From positions 10,549,882 to 10,613,881 of the forward strand of contig NC_088778.1 of NCBI RefSeq assembly GCF_954871325.1: a stretch of 64,000 bases of DNA, written 5' to 3'. How positions within the stretch are numbered: position 1 is the stretch's first letter; every line of letters starts with the position of its first letter. The notes under the pieces are model-generated. The model had not been told where the DNA came from. It searched no databases and saw nothing but the letters and a program-made list of their open reading frames with translations. This DNA is from Gordionus sp. m RMFG-2023. Taxonomy: Eukaryota; Nematomorpha; Gordioida; Chordodea; Parachordodidae. This document shows positions 42,201 to 57,200 of this stretch, in pieces. Both the position numbers and the translations under genes were made by a program.

Positions 42201-45200
42201 GAACGTCCATATCTTGTGAATGTCGTTTTCCAAGAAAACTGTGGCATTCTTGTTCTAAGCCACCTAACTTGGAATCATAATTTATATTTGTTGAATGTTT
42301 ATTTGCCAATTTTGTCAAATAACTTGAATTTAATAATTCATATTCATCCTCATTAGCAATATTTACTACCTGATTATCCTCATATTATAAATTCGAAAGC
42401 TGAGCAATTTTGCTCTATTAAATACTTTGACACAATTGTCAATTTTTAAAATCTTGGATCTAAAACAGAAGCTAATACCTAGATAATTTTAAATAAAAAA
42501 TAAAAGAATATACTTATATAATATTATTTGCAGATTACAAACCGGAAATCGTAACGCAAGTTTTTTTAGTATATTTTCCTTAAGTCAAATAATTTCAGAA
42601 CTATCACTATCATTTACTATTAAATGTGTTTCTTCAATTTCACTTCTAAAAAGTAACGCCAAGTTTAATGTAGGCCCTTTTTGTACTGAAAGAAATTCGA
42701 TAGTTTCTTTAAATTTTTAAAGAAATGCTAATAGTTCTTCTACCAGATCAGATTAATAATTTGAGAAAGTGCTTCCCAATTCTTTTTAAAACATTATTAA
42801 TTAAATCCTTATTTAATCCAGATATGCTTTCTAGCATAATTATTATACTATGCCTACGTGTTGGGCTTGGGACATTTAATTTTAAGGTTTTCAAATACGT
42901 GGAATTATTGTTATTATTATCATTGGAATTGCCAATTTGAAAACGGGTACTCGGGTAAGGATCAATGCTGTCAAGATCTAACATGTCTGATGTTAAATCT
43001 AATGTACTTAGACCTTTTCTTTGATATTCCTCGAATTCAAATTCAACTTCTGCAGTTTTATATCATAGAGCAGTATTTCTCTAATTCTTTTGCAAAAAAT
43101 TTTCAGACTATGGATTTTTTATTATCCAGAGTTAGGATACTAAAATTATTTATAGAATTATTAAATGTAGATACATCCATTTTAAAAATATGTAAAATTA
43201 TGGTAACTTTTGGAATTTTAGATTTTTGATTGATTGAATTCTATAATGAGTCAATATAATTATGATTTTAAAATAGTAGAAAATAAAAATTCATCAAAAT
43301 CCTGATTGACATTAAAAAATTACAAGAGTGATGTTGACCAATTATTAGAATAAAAAGGCATAAAATATGATTTTCTTAAACGGCGGCATTTTTGGCGTAA
43401 CCAGGCCGGCAGGCGCATAGTCTACCTTGGGGTAAAGTTGTTATGGATAAAAAGGTTAAAATATTTCGTCTGATTACTGTAAAAATATAATTTTATTAAC
43501 ATCTCCACCAAATATATTTTTGAGCAAAAAGGAACATTAATAAATAATTTGTTTTATTTGGAATTAAATTTAAAAATAATCGCAAAGGAGTAAATAATTG
43601 AAATGATTTGTTAAAAATATTTACATTTCCATATTGTATCCATTAGTTTATATATTTAAAAGTATGAATAGATGTCATAATTGCAGTATTTTGTTCAATA
43701 AAACAATAATGTTCAATTTTATTTTTACCACTTTACCCTGGTGCATATTCATCTTACCCTGGGTATGATGCATTAATTAATCATAGCTCATTGTAGGTAA
43801 AGAGCTACACTTTTTATTATTTTGTAGATGAGGGATTTGGCTAATATAAATCTATAATTTTTAATGATTTTTTTGTTTCAAAATTTTATGTTAAAAATGG
43901 AAAATATCAATTCAGTCTCCACTAATTAAAATATTAAATACTTTTAATTTTTACATTAAATAAAATTAGTTACTAATTACGATAATATCAACCATATGTT
44001 TTTCTTGAGTTGGACTCGGGCGTAACTAGGCTAAAGGACTGCAAAAAATGGTATGCAAGCGTTGCTTCTATTTTGATACATGCAATAAATTGATCTGGAA
44101 ATCCTGGAGCCAGGTTTGAAATGGAGAAAAACATAATTCAAATCAAGGCCAGGAATAAATATTTGACCTCTGCAAGACCCTGATTATGATATACTAAATA
44201 ACTTCGTAAACATGGATTTTTTCATTTCTCGTATTCCACAGATATTTGATACCATATTCAAGGCATAAATCAAAGCGATCATGCGTTTAAATTAACATTA
44301 AATAACATAACCATTTTTATATTATATATTTATTTACATTTTAAAAATATCATGTTTATGTGTCATAAATGACCCACACTTGGTCATAATTCCATATAAT
44401 TATCAATCATAAGAGAATATTATTGTAATTATCCACTAAATATTCACGCCTCTTCAACAGCGTTACGCATTTTCCTATTTAAAATATAAACAAGTTATTT
44501 TTATCATTAAAACAAAACAAAGATTTTGAATGAACCTTTAAAATATTTTATATTTTATAGAATTAAAATCTAAATTATAGAAGGCTAAAATAAAATTAAA
44601 CGTTAGAATTTCAAATTAAATTAAATTCTAGAGAACCTTCCTAAAAAAATTTCAATGAATATTGGATAATATTCTATTTTTAATGAGAATTCCATTAATT
44701 TAAGGATTGCATTTTTTGTGCAACAATAATTTATCATTGTGGAATGAAAATGAATGATATAATAATAATTTACAACGAGAAACAATGAAACCAATTGTGG
44801 AAAGTTTTATTTGTCTATTTTTATAATCTCTTACCATATATTGAATATAATAGATAAGGGCTATTATTTAAATTTGTAAGCAATCAGCATAATCACATCA
44901 GACATATTTAATCAGGGATGGGTAAACCTTAGAAATATACTGTGTCTAGTTACAGATACCAATGCTCTTCTAAAGGTTGGCCCAAAACCAAAGTCGCGCT
45001 TGATTTTCAGGCTAGGCCTCATAACTTGTGCAAAATATTTTTAAGGGTCAGGCCGGAACTTATCAAACATTTTTAAAGCCTAGAATTAAACAAATTTATG
45101 TCTTTTTCCTTCTAAAAAATTTTTATGGGCCGGAGACTTGTACAAAAAACTACTGAACGAGCCGAAAACCTGGATCAAAATTTATAAGGGCTGGTGTAAA

Positions 45201-48200
45201 GTTATGAGGTAAATACCCATTATGAGTTTATTACTGCAAATCGCGCATTAATACATGTTTTTCTTATTTGCGCATTTAATTTTTTAATTGTATGCAATGG
45301 CGATGGAAAAATTGATTTTCATTTAAGTCATCAAAATTACATGCCTATTGTATTTATTTAAAATACCCTACGATTCATTTGAGGTATAAGGTGAGACCGT
45401 GGAGAATGCTTGCCCTAAAAGGCAACGTCAATAAAATTAAAACTACTTGATAATATTGAATAAATAATATCTCACTTTATTGCACTTATTTACTATTATG
45501 CAATATAATTTTTTAAAAAATATAAAATTTTAACAGTATTAATTTTTCCGAAATTGGGAAAAGATGAGCTACACCCGAGTAAGGATGAGCTTTCCCATGA
45601 GGCACTTTTGAGCTGCAAAAAATTGATTATTTTTAATTATAAAAATGATTTATGTATATGATTGCAACAAGTTTATTGATAAAAAGCCAGAATGGAAATA
45701 ATTATTAAAAATTAGTGAAATTTATTGATAATTTAAACAAATAAATAATGGATTAAAATTTCAACAGGATCCATGGCCCAAAGAGCATCTACGTAGGACA
45801 AAGATCCATAAACATTTTAGATGCCTTTATTAAATAAATTTTTTCTTGTACTTACATATTTTCTCGAAGTAACAATATAAAATCTTGTTTCATTAATCTT
45901 GATAAATATATTTTTGCTATTGCATAACCTAAATTGTTTTATCCATAATGGCTAGAAAGCAGAGTTGTTAAATGTTACTTTTAAAAGTAGCGCGCTACCG
46001 CTATCGCTATTTGTCAAAAAAAGGAGCTCGCTATTAGCTACTTTTTAAGCTATTTTTTATAAAAAAAATTACAAACAAATTTTTTATTTTTTGCTTATAA
46101 TATTGTATAGTAAATATATAAAAATCAACATTTATAAATATTAAAATATTGAAGTTTTGATTATAAAAAAATTATGTAATAAAAATAAATATTTATGGTA
46201 ATTTGTTTCATTATAATAATAAAATCATTTCAATATTATCATCCCCAAGTGTAGAGCGACGATCAGAAAGTAAAAGTTTTGCCTTACTAAATAATCTCTC
46301 GACACTAGCACTTAAGGGTAAAGGCGTATTTAATCTTATATACATATTTTTAATATAAGATAGATTATCAATAATTTTATTTGCAAGTACATCGTATGTC
46401 TGGCATCCTATTATCATTTTGAGAGCAAATGCCACAGATCTTCTTTTTAAAGTTCTAGGGTCTAGCCAATGGCCTGTGATTCTCAAATAAGCTCAAAAAT
46501 ATTTAATCAGACAGGGGATAGAATTTTAATCATAATGGTAAATGATGGATTATCAACCAAGGACATTGGCTGAACTGTTTAAATTATAAAATCAACAATA
46601 ACTTTATCAACCAATTTCTGAGAAATATTGTCATTTGCATTATTAATTAATTTGGTTTGAATTGAATTAGTCTTTTTGGATGTAGAGTCGCCTATACCAA
46701 AATTATTTAGATGTTTCTCCATTTCCTTAAAACTCATGAACAGTCTTATAAAATAAATATTACTAGAATGTAAAAATGGCAATTTACCTTTAGGTGTTTC
46801 TTGAGGTTATAGCTACTGGATTGATTTGAAGAAATATTTTCTTTTACAATTTAAGCAAATAATTGAATCCAGTTTTGGATTATATATTTATTTTAAAAAA
46901 AATTCAAATCTAGAGAATGGGAAATTTGTATTATAGCTCTATTAAGAACATTTTCTTCCCTGGTATCTTCCATTTCATTAATATCATTGTCTGAATCGCT
47001 TTCAACGATTTGGATATCCATAAGCGATGACATTTTAAATTATTAACACGTGATTTAGGTTTATAATACAATGAAAATATAAATTACAAATTGAAAATAT
47101 ATTTCAATTTCAAAATTAAATAATAAATCATAAAAATTATAATTAATTATGATATTATATTTAAATTTTCATGTATACTTACCTTCATTATATTTTTTAA
47201 AGGTAGCTAAGTAGCGAACAAAAAAAGTAGCCGCTATTAACTATAGCTACCAAAAAAGTTAGCGCGCGCTACTTACAACTCTGCTATCAAGAACGGATTT
47301 TCATAAAATATATTATGATTTCTTCATTTTGTTAGTTATTTCTTTTTTCTAATATAATTATAATTTCTTAACATTATTCAAATTTCAATATGCAAAAATA
47401 AATTGTAAAAAAAGCTCATATGAACCTCTGAAAAGTAGCCCCAGACCCTCAATATATTTAAATTTTATGGTAGCTAGCCGAATAATGTAGTTATACACAT
47501 TTATTTAAAAAATTAACCATTAAAATTAAAAACTAGAAGAAAATCCCAAGGCTCGTGAGAACCTGGGTCTTTTATTATTGGTACTTTATATATTTAGAAA
47601 GATGGCCGCCAATATTTTTAAAGTGGTTAAATTAAATTATACGAAAATTTAATATCTTCTATGATTTACAAGAGTTTTTTTGAACAAATTGTTTTCTAAA
47701 AAAATTCTTTTCTAAATAAATCTTTTATGATTTTTATGTATAAAAACTTTTCCTGATGGAATAAATAATTTAAAAAAGAAAAAAATTAATAAAAATCTTC
47801 ATTTTGTTTAGTATTTAAAATGAATTCCGGAAAAAAACCCCAAAGAAAAACCTCCAGGAAAAAAAACCCCGGAATTTTTTTTTATATTTATAGAATTTAC
47901 TTAAGATCTAATAATATAAGTATATTTTTATTTGGATTATTATGGATATACACATATTTATAATGTATAGACATATTATATTTTAGAAAAATATTTAAAA
48001 AAAATATTACATATGTTAAATTTTTTAGGCCCTAATTCATTATTTAAGATTACTCATATTCCCTCCCTAAAAAATGCTTAAACAAGATAAAATGCTGAAG
48101 TTCAAATTGGCACAGGGAAAAATACCCCAGTAAAATAACCCATGTATATTTCTTATTTTCGTAAAAATTATTTTTTATAGTAATAAATACAATATCCATT

Positions 48201-51200
48201 AATTACTATAGTAAGTAGACTAAATTTGACAAAATTTTGATATATTTATTTTATGGTAAATCATGATTCTGTTTATACAAATTTAATAATTTAGAATATA
48301 AATTATATGGGTTGATATCGAATATTATCTACACGCCATTTTTCAAGTTTTCAAGGTAGCCATCTCGCATTCCATTTTTTTAATCAATACCCAGATTGAT
48401 GGGCGTTTATATCCAACCAGATTAGAAAAACGATGATTCCAAGCTTTGCATTGATTATTTATGCGTTCTTCGTTCAATAGAGTGCTCTGATTCACGGTCC
48501 AAGTTTATAAGTTTCTAAGGGAAAATTGAGGCTCGAATTGAGAATTGCTTTTTGTGATAAATTCTATAAATATGAAAAAAAAATCTGGGGGTTTTTTTCT
48601 GGTTTTTTCCTATTACCTTTTAAAATATATTACGTCTTTATGTGTAAAAAATTTTCAAATATAAAAAATGTAGTAGACCTTTAAATGAGACATGTTTCAT
48701 CAAGCAACCAATTTTATAAATTATTTTATCATCGTGATAATCGATCTAATTTCAAAATAATAATGGGAAATGGTGGATAAAAATTTTATGCATAATTAAA
48801 CCTTGAAAATATTGGTAAACAAAAATGTAAACTTGTTGGCCCTCACCTTCCGATCTTATCAAATGGATGGGTGTAAAATGACTCAATTTTTTAAGATTTT
48901 TAAATTTCATATACTAGGACCGAGATAAACCGATAAAAAAAATTATATGACCTATAACTATAGATTGATTTGAAGGGACCTAGCAGACTCTCTATCAGTG
49001 TTAATCCAAATATGGAATCCCAACTCAGGTAGATATCGGTAAAAGCTGATGTAAATAAAGATATTTATACATAAATGTGTACTTTACCTAAATTCCTTTA
49101 TCAGATATATACTGTTATCAAACCATTGGCAATTTTTTACCATCATTAATTCAAATATGTGACGTTATATAGCACCGCTGATAATATCTTGTCAAATAGC
49201 AGAAGTAATTAAGTACCGATTTTTCCAGTAAAATGAAAAAGAAGAAAATTTAAATAACAACAATTCAAAGAAGTAAAATGAATAAAAATGCTGATTAAAC
49301 AGAATAGTCGAATGCCTATTTACCCATGCATACACAAAATATAGGGATGACACCGCAACCAATTGCATATGGGCAGGTTATAGCATTCATTGGTCACTTG
49401 TTAGAGGAAAAATACTTTAAAGTCTATCAACTACTCCTTTTAACCACTCTCAGCAAAAGACCGAATCATCTAACATGCTAATTTTTCATCATATATTTAT
49501 ATAAAACAGATATGGCATTATTTTCTGGGATTAGGGCAAAGCAAGCAATGATTTTTATTTAATTTAACTAAATAAAAGTGCATTTAAATTAAAATTTTTG
49601 GATAGGCCTTCGACCTAATAAATCCGTGTCAGGTTCTGGTCTAAAAATAAATGAATTTTTCGAGGATCGGGCTCAAATTTTTTTAAAAACTTCGGGCTAG
49701 GCCTAGGCCGTAACTGGTTCTACTTTCCCTATTCCAAAAACTAATGATACATATGGTGAATTCCATATCAAATCAACCAAGGTTTCAACACTACCCCTTT
49801 CAAATTTTCTTAAATTTTGTATAATGGTAGTATTATATATGGCTGTTTAAAGCAAGTAAAAATGGTACAATTTTGACAAAATTCACCTTATTTATTTTCA
49901 AATATCTCGAGAAATAATAGCTTAATAATAGTTCTTTAATATGACATAAAAACAAATATGATCGAAATCTGATTAATAAACCGGATGTATAAAACCGGAA
50001 ATGGCCATAGAAAAAAAGGTATTTTTTTCAAATTTTTTTTTTAAGATAGATATCACACTGCTTTATATTTGTACAAAATCCTAGACTGGGATGAACATGA
50101 GTTTATGAGTTATGACTCTTTATATGGATAAAATTGAATAAATTTAACCCAAAATATCATCATATTTAAATTTTATGAATAGTTATGAAATAATGTTAAT
50201 TTAAAAATTATGTCTAAATGACAGATCCTTACTTTTTAAAAAATCTTTATCAAAAAGTTTACAGATGTCTGGGATAATGAGCTTGTTTAACACTTTAGTT
50301 AAATTTTGTCTTGAAGTTACTTGACAAAATAATTCTAAACATATTTATAACTTTATTTGCCTCAAATTGCATTACATATAATACAATTAAAAATTTATAA
50401 TTAAAATATATCATTAAAAATTCTGAAATCCCTATTTCCCAACCTCATAGGATTTTCCATCCTATGCTAATCATTCTTTTTTTGACTTTTAATTTCGCCT
50501 AGGAGAATAAAAGCATGGAACTTTGTGTTCCAGAAATTCTCTTTGCTCTCAAAAATCTGCTTTCAAGATAACTTTCTAAGTTAATATATTCATTATTGCT
50601 CACAAATATATAATTTACCCCATAGATTTCTTGCATAGTTAAATAAATACATTGTTGTTAATATGTGAAGTTCATATGGGCGTTGCAAGCTTGCTCGAGC
50701 TTCTAACCGTTTAGTAACGGCCCCTAAGATGTCGCAGGGACTTTTACTTTGTGCGGTTTCAAAAAATGTCCAGTCTTTATCCCAAAATCATTTTGATTGT
50801 AGAGATTAATGAAGTCTTTTTTATTTTTATATTGGTTACTGCTCCATCAGAAAAATAATAAATTTTAGCCACTCTATCAAATCTTTCCTTCAAGAATAAT
50901 AAATAAAATGCACATGCGTTGTGCTTTAAACAATCTAATATAACCACTAAATTCACATGTTTTATTATATTGTCCTCACGATAATAAATCATAAAAGGGT
51001 GGATAGTGGCCTGATTATTGGTCTGATTAAATCCTTGTGCATGGTCCTGCAATACAAATGCATAATTTTCTGAAAAGTCTGCAATAACTAAGAATTCGCC
51101 AACATTGAATTTTAAAAAGTTTCGAATTAATGATTATCGTGAAGCTATGAACAAATGAGGAATCAAATTGATTAATTATCCAATTAAATAATCTAAAAAT

Positions 51201-54200
51201 TCGTCGGCAGATTTTGTCAGTCTTTCGAGGGTAGTTCGATCAACTGCTATCCATTGTTTGAATGTTATATAATCTATAGAATTCTCTTCAAAAAGATATG
51301 GGGGAAAATTTATTGTTGAATTTTAATTTTGGTAGATTATTTTATGCTAAAATTATTTCAAGTAATTTCGAGACAAAATTTAACTAAAGTGTTAAACAAA
51401 GCTCATTTCAAAAATTTTGATAAAGATAAAAAAAAGTAAGGGCCTATCATTTAGACAATTTTTAAATTAACTATTTATTAAATTTAAATATGATGATATT
51501 TTGGGTTAAATTTATTTATTTTTAGCAATATAAAGAGTCATAACTCCTAAACCTATGTTCATCCCAGTCTAGGATTTTGTACAAATATAAAGCAGTACAG
51601 AAAAAAAAAATTTGAAAAAAATACCATTTTTTTATTTCCGGTTTTTTACATCGATTTCTATCATATTTTTTTTATGTCATATTAAAGAACTATTATTAAG
51701 CTACATAATAAAATTTAAATTATTTTTCTAATACAATTATTTCTCAAGATATTTGAAAATAAATGTGGTGCATTTTGTCAAAAATGTACCATTTTCCCGC
51801 GCTTTAAACGGCCATATCTTAGCGGGTAAACAGTGTTGGAAGGTAAAATTTCATTTTTTTCCAAGTTATAGTATATACTACCAGTATACAAAATTTGAGA
51901 AAAATTGAAGGGGGTCGGGTTAAGAATTGATTTTTTTTTATCGATTTGATATGGAATTCACCATATATATATATAAGAACCCTCCCTAACAGATTAACAA
52001 ATATATAGGTCTACACCGATAACACAATTCAGTTTGCCTGAATTGGGCTCGGACTTTGGCAAAAAAATTTAATTTTTGTTTACTTAATTTCACCTTTATA
52101 AATCTTCTTTTCTAGAAAAAAATAATTAGATAATTTTAATTTCCTCGAGCGCTTATATATTTCACTCCTGTTTCATTAAAATATAAATAAAATTATAAAA
52201 TCTTTTAATGAGATTGTTAATACATTATGATCGTACTCAGGCCTGATTTGAATTTGGATGGTATTTCTGAAAGTTCTGGCCGAATGATACTCCAATTTTG
52301 AAGTTGGATCTGACCCGGCATCTTAATTGGTAAATTTCAGTTTTATTTAAAATATAAATTTTAATATGTTTGCTTCTTATTATTATAAATTAAGTCGCGT
52401 AAAGTCCTCTTCATTATAATTCTGATTTGTAAATGTATCTATTTCGTATTCGACAATAATAGGATTTTGGTATCTAATCAATGTATCGCGTTAGTATACA
52501 AATAAAACCACCAGAGTATGGAAATAAATATCAATTAGATTTAAATCGCGATTATCAATATATTTTTTTTTATTTCGACATTGGCATAATAATTATTAAA
52601 AAGCATCACTTACTAATCACCATTTACCACTAATAATCATTTGAATATTATTTAAACTTAATTTTGCAGCTTAATAAGTTAAAATTATTTAGTGGTCTTT
52701 TTTATGCGTAAAAATAAATATAATATAGAATTTTTTCACCATTTATTCGATTTAACAGTAAAATAATTCTCAAATTATATATCTTGCATTTTTTAAATAT
52801 AAATTTAACAATAACAAATTAAATAAATAAGATTTCATCATTAAAATATTTAAAATGAAATACTAATTTTCCAGCCTTTTCTACTATCTAACCAGGTGTG
52901 TCAGCTATGTTTCATGTTTGACACTATCTTCGATGATTTTTTTTGCAATACATCTAAAAATAATGTGATTGAAATTAGTATCTTTTAAATAATCTATTGA
53001 GACTGAGATATTTATAACTATTTGGTAGTATTTATTTTTTTTCGATTTTCTTTACAATTTTGGGTTTTTAAAAAATCATTGACTTAAATATACCCTGAAA
53101 ACAAGAAATCTTAAAATAGCCTGGTCCATTGATATAAACATAAATTAAAAATTATTGGCTTACTTTGTTAGTAATAATATAATATTATATGATTAATTAC
53201 ATGCATGTTTCAATTAATAGATCATAAAAATTTTTAATTTGCCATTTTTTTTCCAAGTAAATATTTTAATTTAATGATAGTGAAGGGCACCGGTCTTTGA
53301 TCCAGACCGGGCTATGCACTCAGATCGGACTAAATTCTTAAAATAAAATTGATCAAGACCGTGGTCTTAAATAAAAAGACCGGTCTTTTTATTTTTTTGT
53401 TAGTTTAAAAATATTTTTTTTACCCAATCTAATTCTTGTTTATTGGGACTATAACTAAATGGTTTTTGAATTAATGATTTTCATTTTGCAAAATAAAAAT
53501 AAACTAAAAATTGACAAAAACTTTTATAACATAAAGTAAAATTTACAAAAAAGTTAATGGGTCAGAATAAAAAGACCGGTCTGGACTGGGGTCAACAAAA
53601 AGATTGCTCCGTTAATCGGTCTTGGTTTAAGACAGATAGAACCAGACCGTTGACCTCACTATTAATAAGTAAAAATTACATTATAATTAAAATATAATAT
53701 AATTATTATTTAAAAATTAAAAATTTTGATTGAAATTAGGACATTTTTCTAAAATTATGTTTGGTTTGGAATATTAATTACTCATCGTTTCAACATGGTA
53801 AACAATAACATATATTTATATAAAACATTTTTTTCAAACTAGAATAATCTTTCTATTATATTGTATCTAGTTGATATTGAATATTCTCTATCTGTAGGTG
53901 AGGGTATAAAATAAAAAGATTCAGATTTCAATATCGTTATTAATAATAAAAAGTTTCTAATATGATAATTACTTTAACCTCTTTCCCTTCTCCAAACGTA
54001 AAATGTCCAGGTTTTATTCTTATTTTCTTCTGGATTGTGTAAAATCATGTTCAAGATGCCAACAAAATTTACTATCAGCACTTAATACTATCTAGAAATG
54101 CCACTTTTATTATTTCTTCTCTTAAGGAACTGCTTATATAGTAATAATTATGTCATTTTTGACAAACTATCATATATGTATTGTATACTAATACATATAA

Positions 54201-57200
54201 AAGTATATATCTCATATTACTTTTATATTTCCATCTTCCTATCAGAAATAGAGGATTAATTTTTCGCTTCAATTTAATTATTTTATAAATTTGATAACAT
54301 GAGAGTTATACAATACGAATATGATAAATTAAAATGATGAACTATATAATTAATATTACATACATAAATGCTACACAATGCAATTAGTGTTTTGAACCCC
54401 CCCTTCCCAATCCAATCTTTTACATATATTATCATTGTTATTAAAATAAAATATAGTTCTCATGTGCTGTCCATACCCTAAAAAAATTTTATGCCAGCCC
54501 ATCTAGTATAAGTATAAAATAACCAATCTTAAAAATATAGTCATTTAATTTTTTTATGTATAAAATGGAAACAGGGAACGCCTCAAAATAGAATCCTGAT
54601 GTCGAGTCTCGAACAGGATTTGGATTTTCCAAATCAGGAAAAACGCACAGCTAGGTTAACCGATGGCTCAGATTTATCGAATGGGAGATTGCAAATATTT
54701 TATAAAAATAAATGGCGTACTATATGCACTCAATCCTTCAAGTACATATTAATATTTAAAGTATTGTAAATATAATAGGTTATTTTATATGGCATACTTA
54801 ATAATAAATGAGTTTATTTAAACAGTAACAATTGTTGAATGATGATTTTATAGATAGAACAGACCAATAATTCAGTATCTGAATGAAGTTTTTTATTTAT
54901 CTTCACCCCCCCCCCCTTATTTACCATCGTAGCGATATTTTACTATATTTTTATTTATCTGTTTTAATAATATATTCTTAAAAGTTGGTCATTTGTGACG
55001 GAAAACCCAGAATATTCCTCTCAAAGGTATTGGAATCAAAAGGATATAACTATAGCCTGTCGCGGTGCTGGATTCGACAATGGGACCTTTGATGGCTGGT
55101 TGAATAAACAGTACGAATCAGATCACGTACTATTAGGTTCTCCTAGCTGTTTTGGGGATGAAAAAGAGTTGCAACAATGCGCTAATTGGAAGCGTGCAAG
55201 AACGGGGAAAGGAATATGTGGTATTTATTTTTAAATTTTTATCCATTTATTTCAAACATTTAAAATCGAAATTTAATATAAAAATTCCAAATTTAAGGCT
55301 AAATCTTAACCTTTATATAATATTTTATTTTATTGCTCATATACGCAATCTGATAACCTTAATTGAGATTTTCTTATATATTTACAGGGGAACCGGGAGA
55401 AAATTACATTTTAGGCATAAGGTGTTGGAATGACGCTTGCCTGGGGGACTCTTGCTTCAAATTTTTTAAAAATTGGCGAGGAATATTCTTTAAAAATTCA
55501 AGCCACTTTTCAACTGTAACCTCTTTCGATTCAGAAAGCTCTAAACTGTTCAACATCGATCAAAACGATTATAACTCGCACATTAATGATCGTAACAGAC
55601 CCTTACAGCCTTTCCAAAACATATTTTACAACGAGCGTAACAGGCACGAGATCGAGAAGCGTATTGTGAATCAGGTAAATTGGCAACACAATAGATCAAG
55701 ATCCAGGTTGGATTTCATCGACCTCACCTACGCGGGCAGGGATAGATACGGTAAAAGAGTCGCCGCTATCAAAGCGGAAGGCTACGCGCCCGCCCTGAAT
55801 TCGGTCAACATTAAGTATTGTCATTTCACGGCACTTCACTATGACCGTATATTGGGTTCTCCCGTAATTCGTTCTTCTAATATCGCTTTCAACCAAGGTA
55901 ATATAATAATTATGAAAAATTATTTTAAATTTCAAAATCGCCTTATTTAAAAATTAAAAAAAGGAGATGGAATCAATTTAAACGCTCGTATCATAGGTAA
56001 TGTAACGATAGAAGGAACACGCATCGCGAATAATTATGGTAGGGGGATTATATATAGCTTAAATTCGATTATCGATACCCGGAATTTCGATTTTTGCTCC
56101 CGTCCTTATTTGGGATTGAATCAAGTTTACCCCGTCATCATCTCAGGGAATCAACATTCGCAATGCAAGCAAGTATATAAAAGCTAAAAATATTTTATAA
56201 TTACTAATAAAAAATGTTAAACAAACAAAAATAATCTCGTTAAAATTCACCTTTTTAAAAATTTTTGCATATATTATGCTATTTTTAATAGTTTTAAAAC
56301 CTTAATCCACACAAAATTTGTACCTCATTATTTAAATTTAATCCATGCAAAAAATTATACACATTATTTTAGCTCTTTCCGATCTGATTATTTTAAAATT
56401 CACCCCAAATAAAAATATTATGAGAACCTTAATTGATTTTATTTCAAACTTAATATTTATTATTTTCTAATTTAATTAATCTAGTAATTTTTTGGTATAC
56501 AGTATAACCTTGTTATATTTAACCGCCAAAACCTGAAATTTAGTTACTATAACCAACGTTAATTATATCCGATTACCAGATATGGTTAACTCTTATTTAA
56601 CTTTGATTAATATAGCTAACTTTTTAAACTATATTTCGGGTATTCTCTTGATTATTGTTTTGTTTAATTTTAAACAAGCTTTTAATTATAAATTGTATAA
56701 AAATAATAATTTTAATTCATATATTGTCGCTAATAAAATATTTAAGAATTAACTATATATAAACATCATAAGATAGGCAGAGTTTATTTCACAATAACGA
56801 GTAGTTAATTAAACCCAATTATTTAACATTAGATCAGATAGACTTCTGACTCTACTTTCAAATTTGATTAAAAACAACTAAATTTATTGATATCCCAGTT
56901 AGCTGTAAGATAGTTTTACCACATTGTAAAATTATTTTAAATTTATTTAAATTAATTTTTTTAATTACAGATCTTTTTGACAAAACACGGTTATTTTACC
57001 ATACATTTTTCCCACCTGCGTTCGAACTTAGAAAGCTTAAATCTAACCTCGCATAAACGAGCCTACATAGAAATTAGGGACGGTTCAGAAAGTTACGATA
57101 AGTTGATAGCCAAAATTTATTTCAAGGATTTTTTGTCCCCGCAAAGCATAGTAACCACCGGTCCAAAGGTTTCGATGAAATTTTCTTACTCCTCACCTCT

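Noticed and set aside
42023-42356. Two overlapping plus-strand frames of 79-85 codons
   Set aside because: They are shadows of the hAT dimerisation domain encoded on the minus strand.
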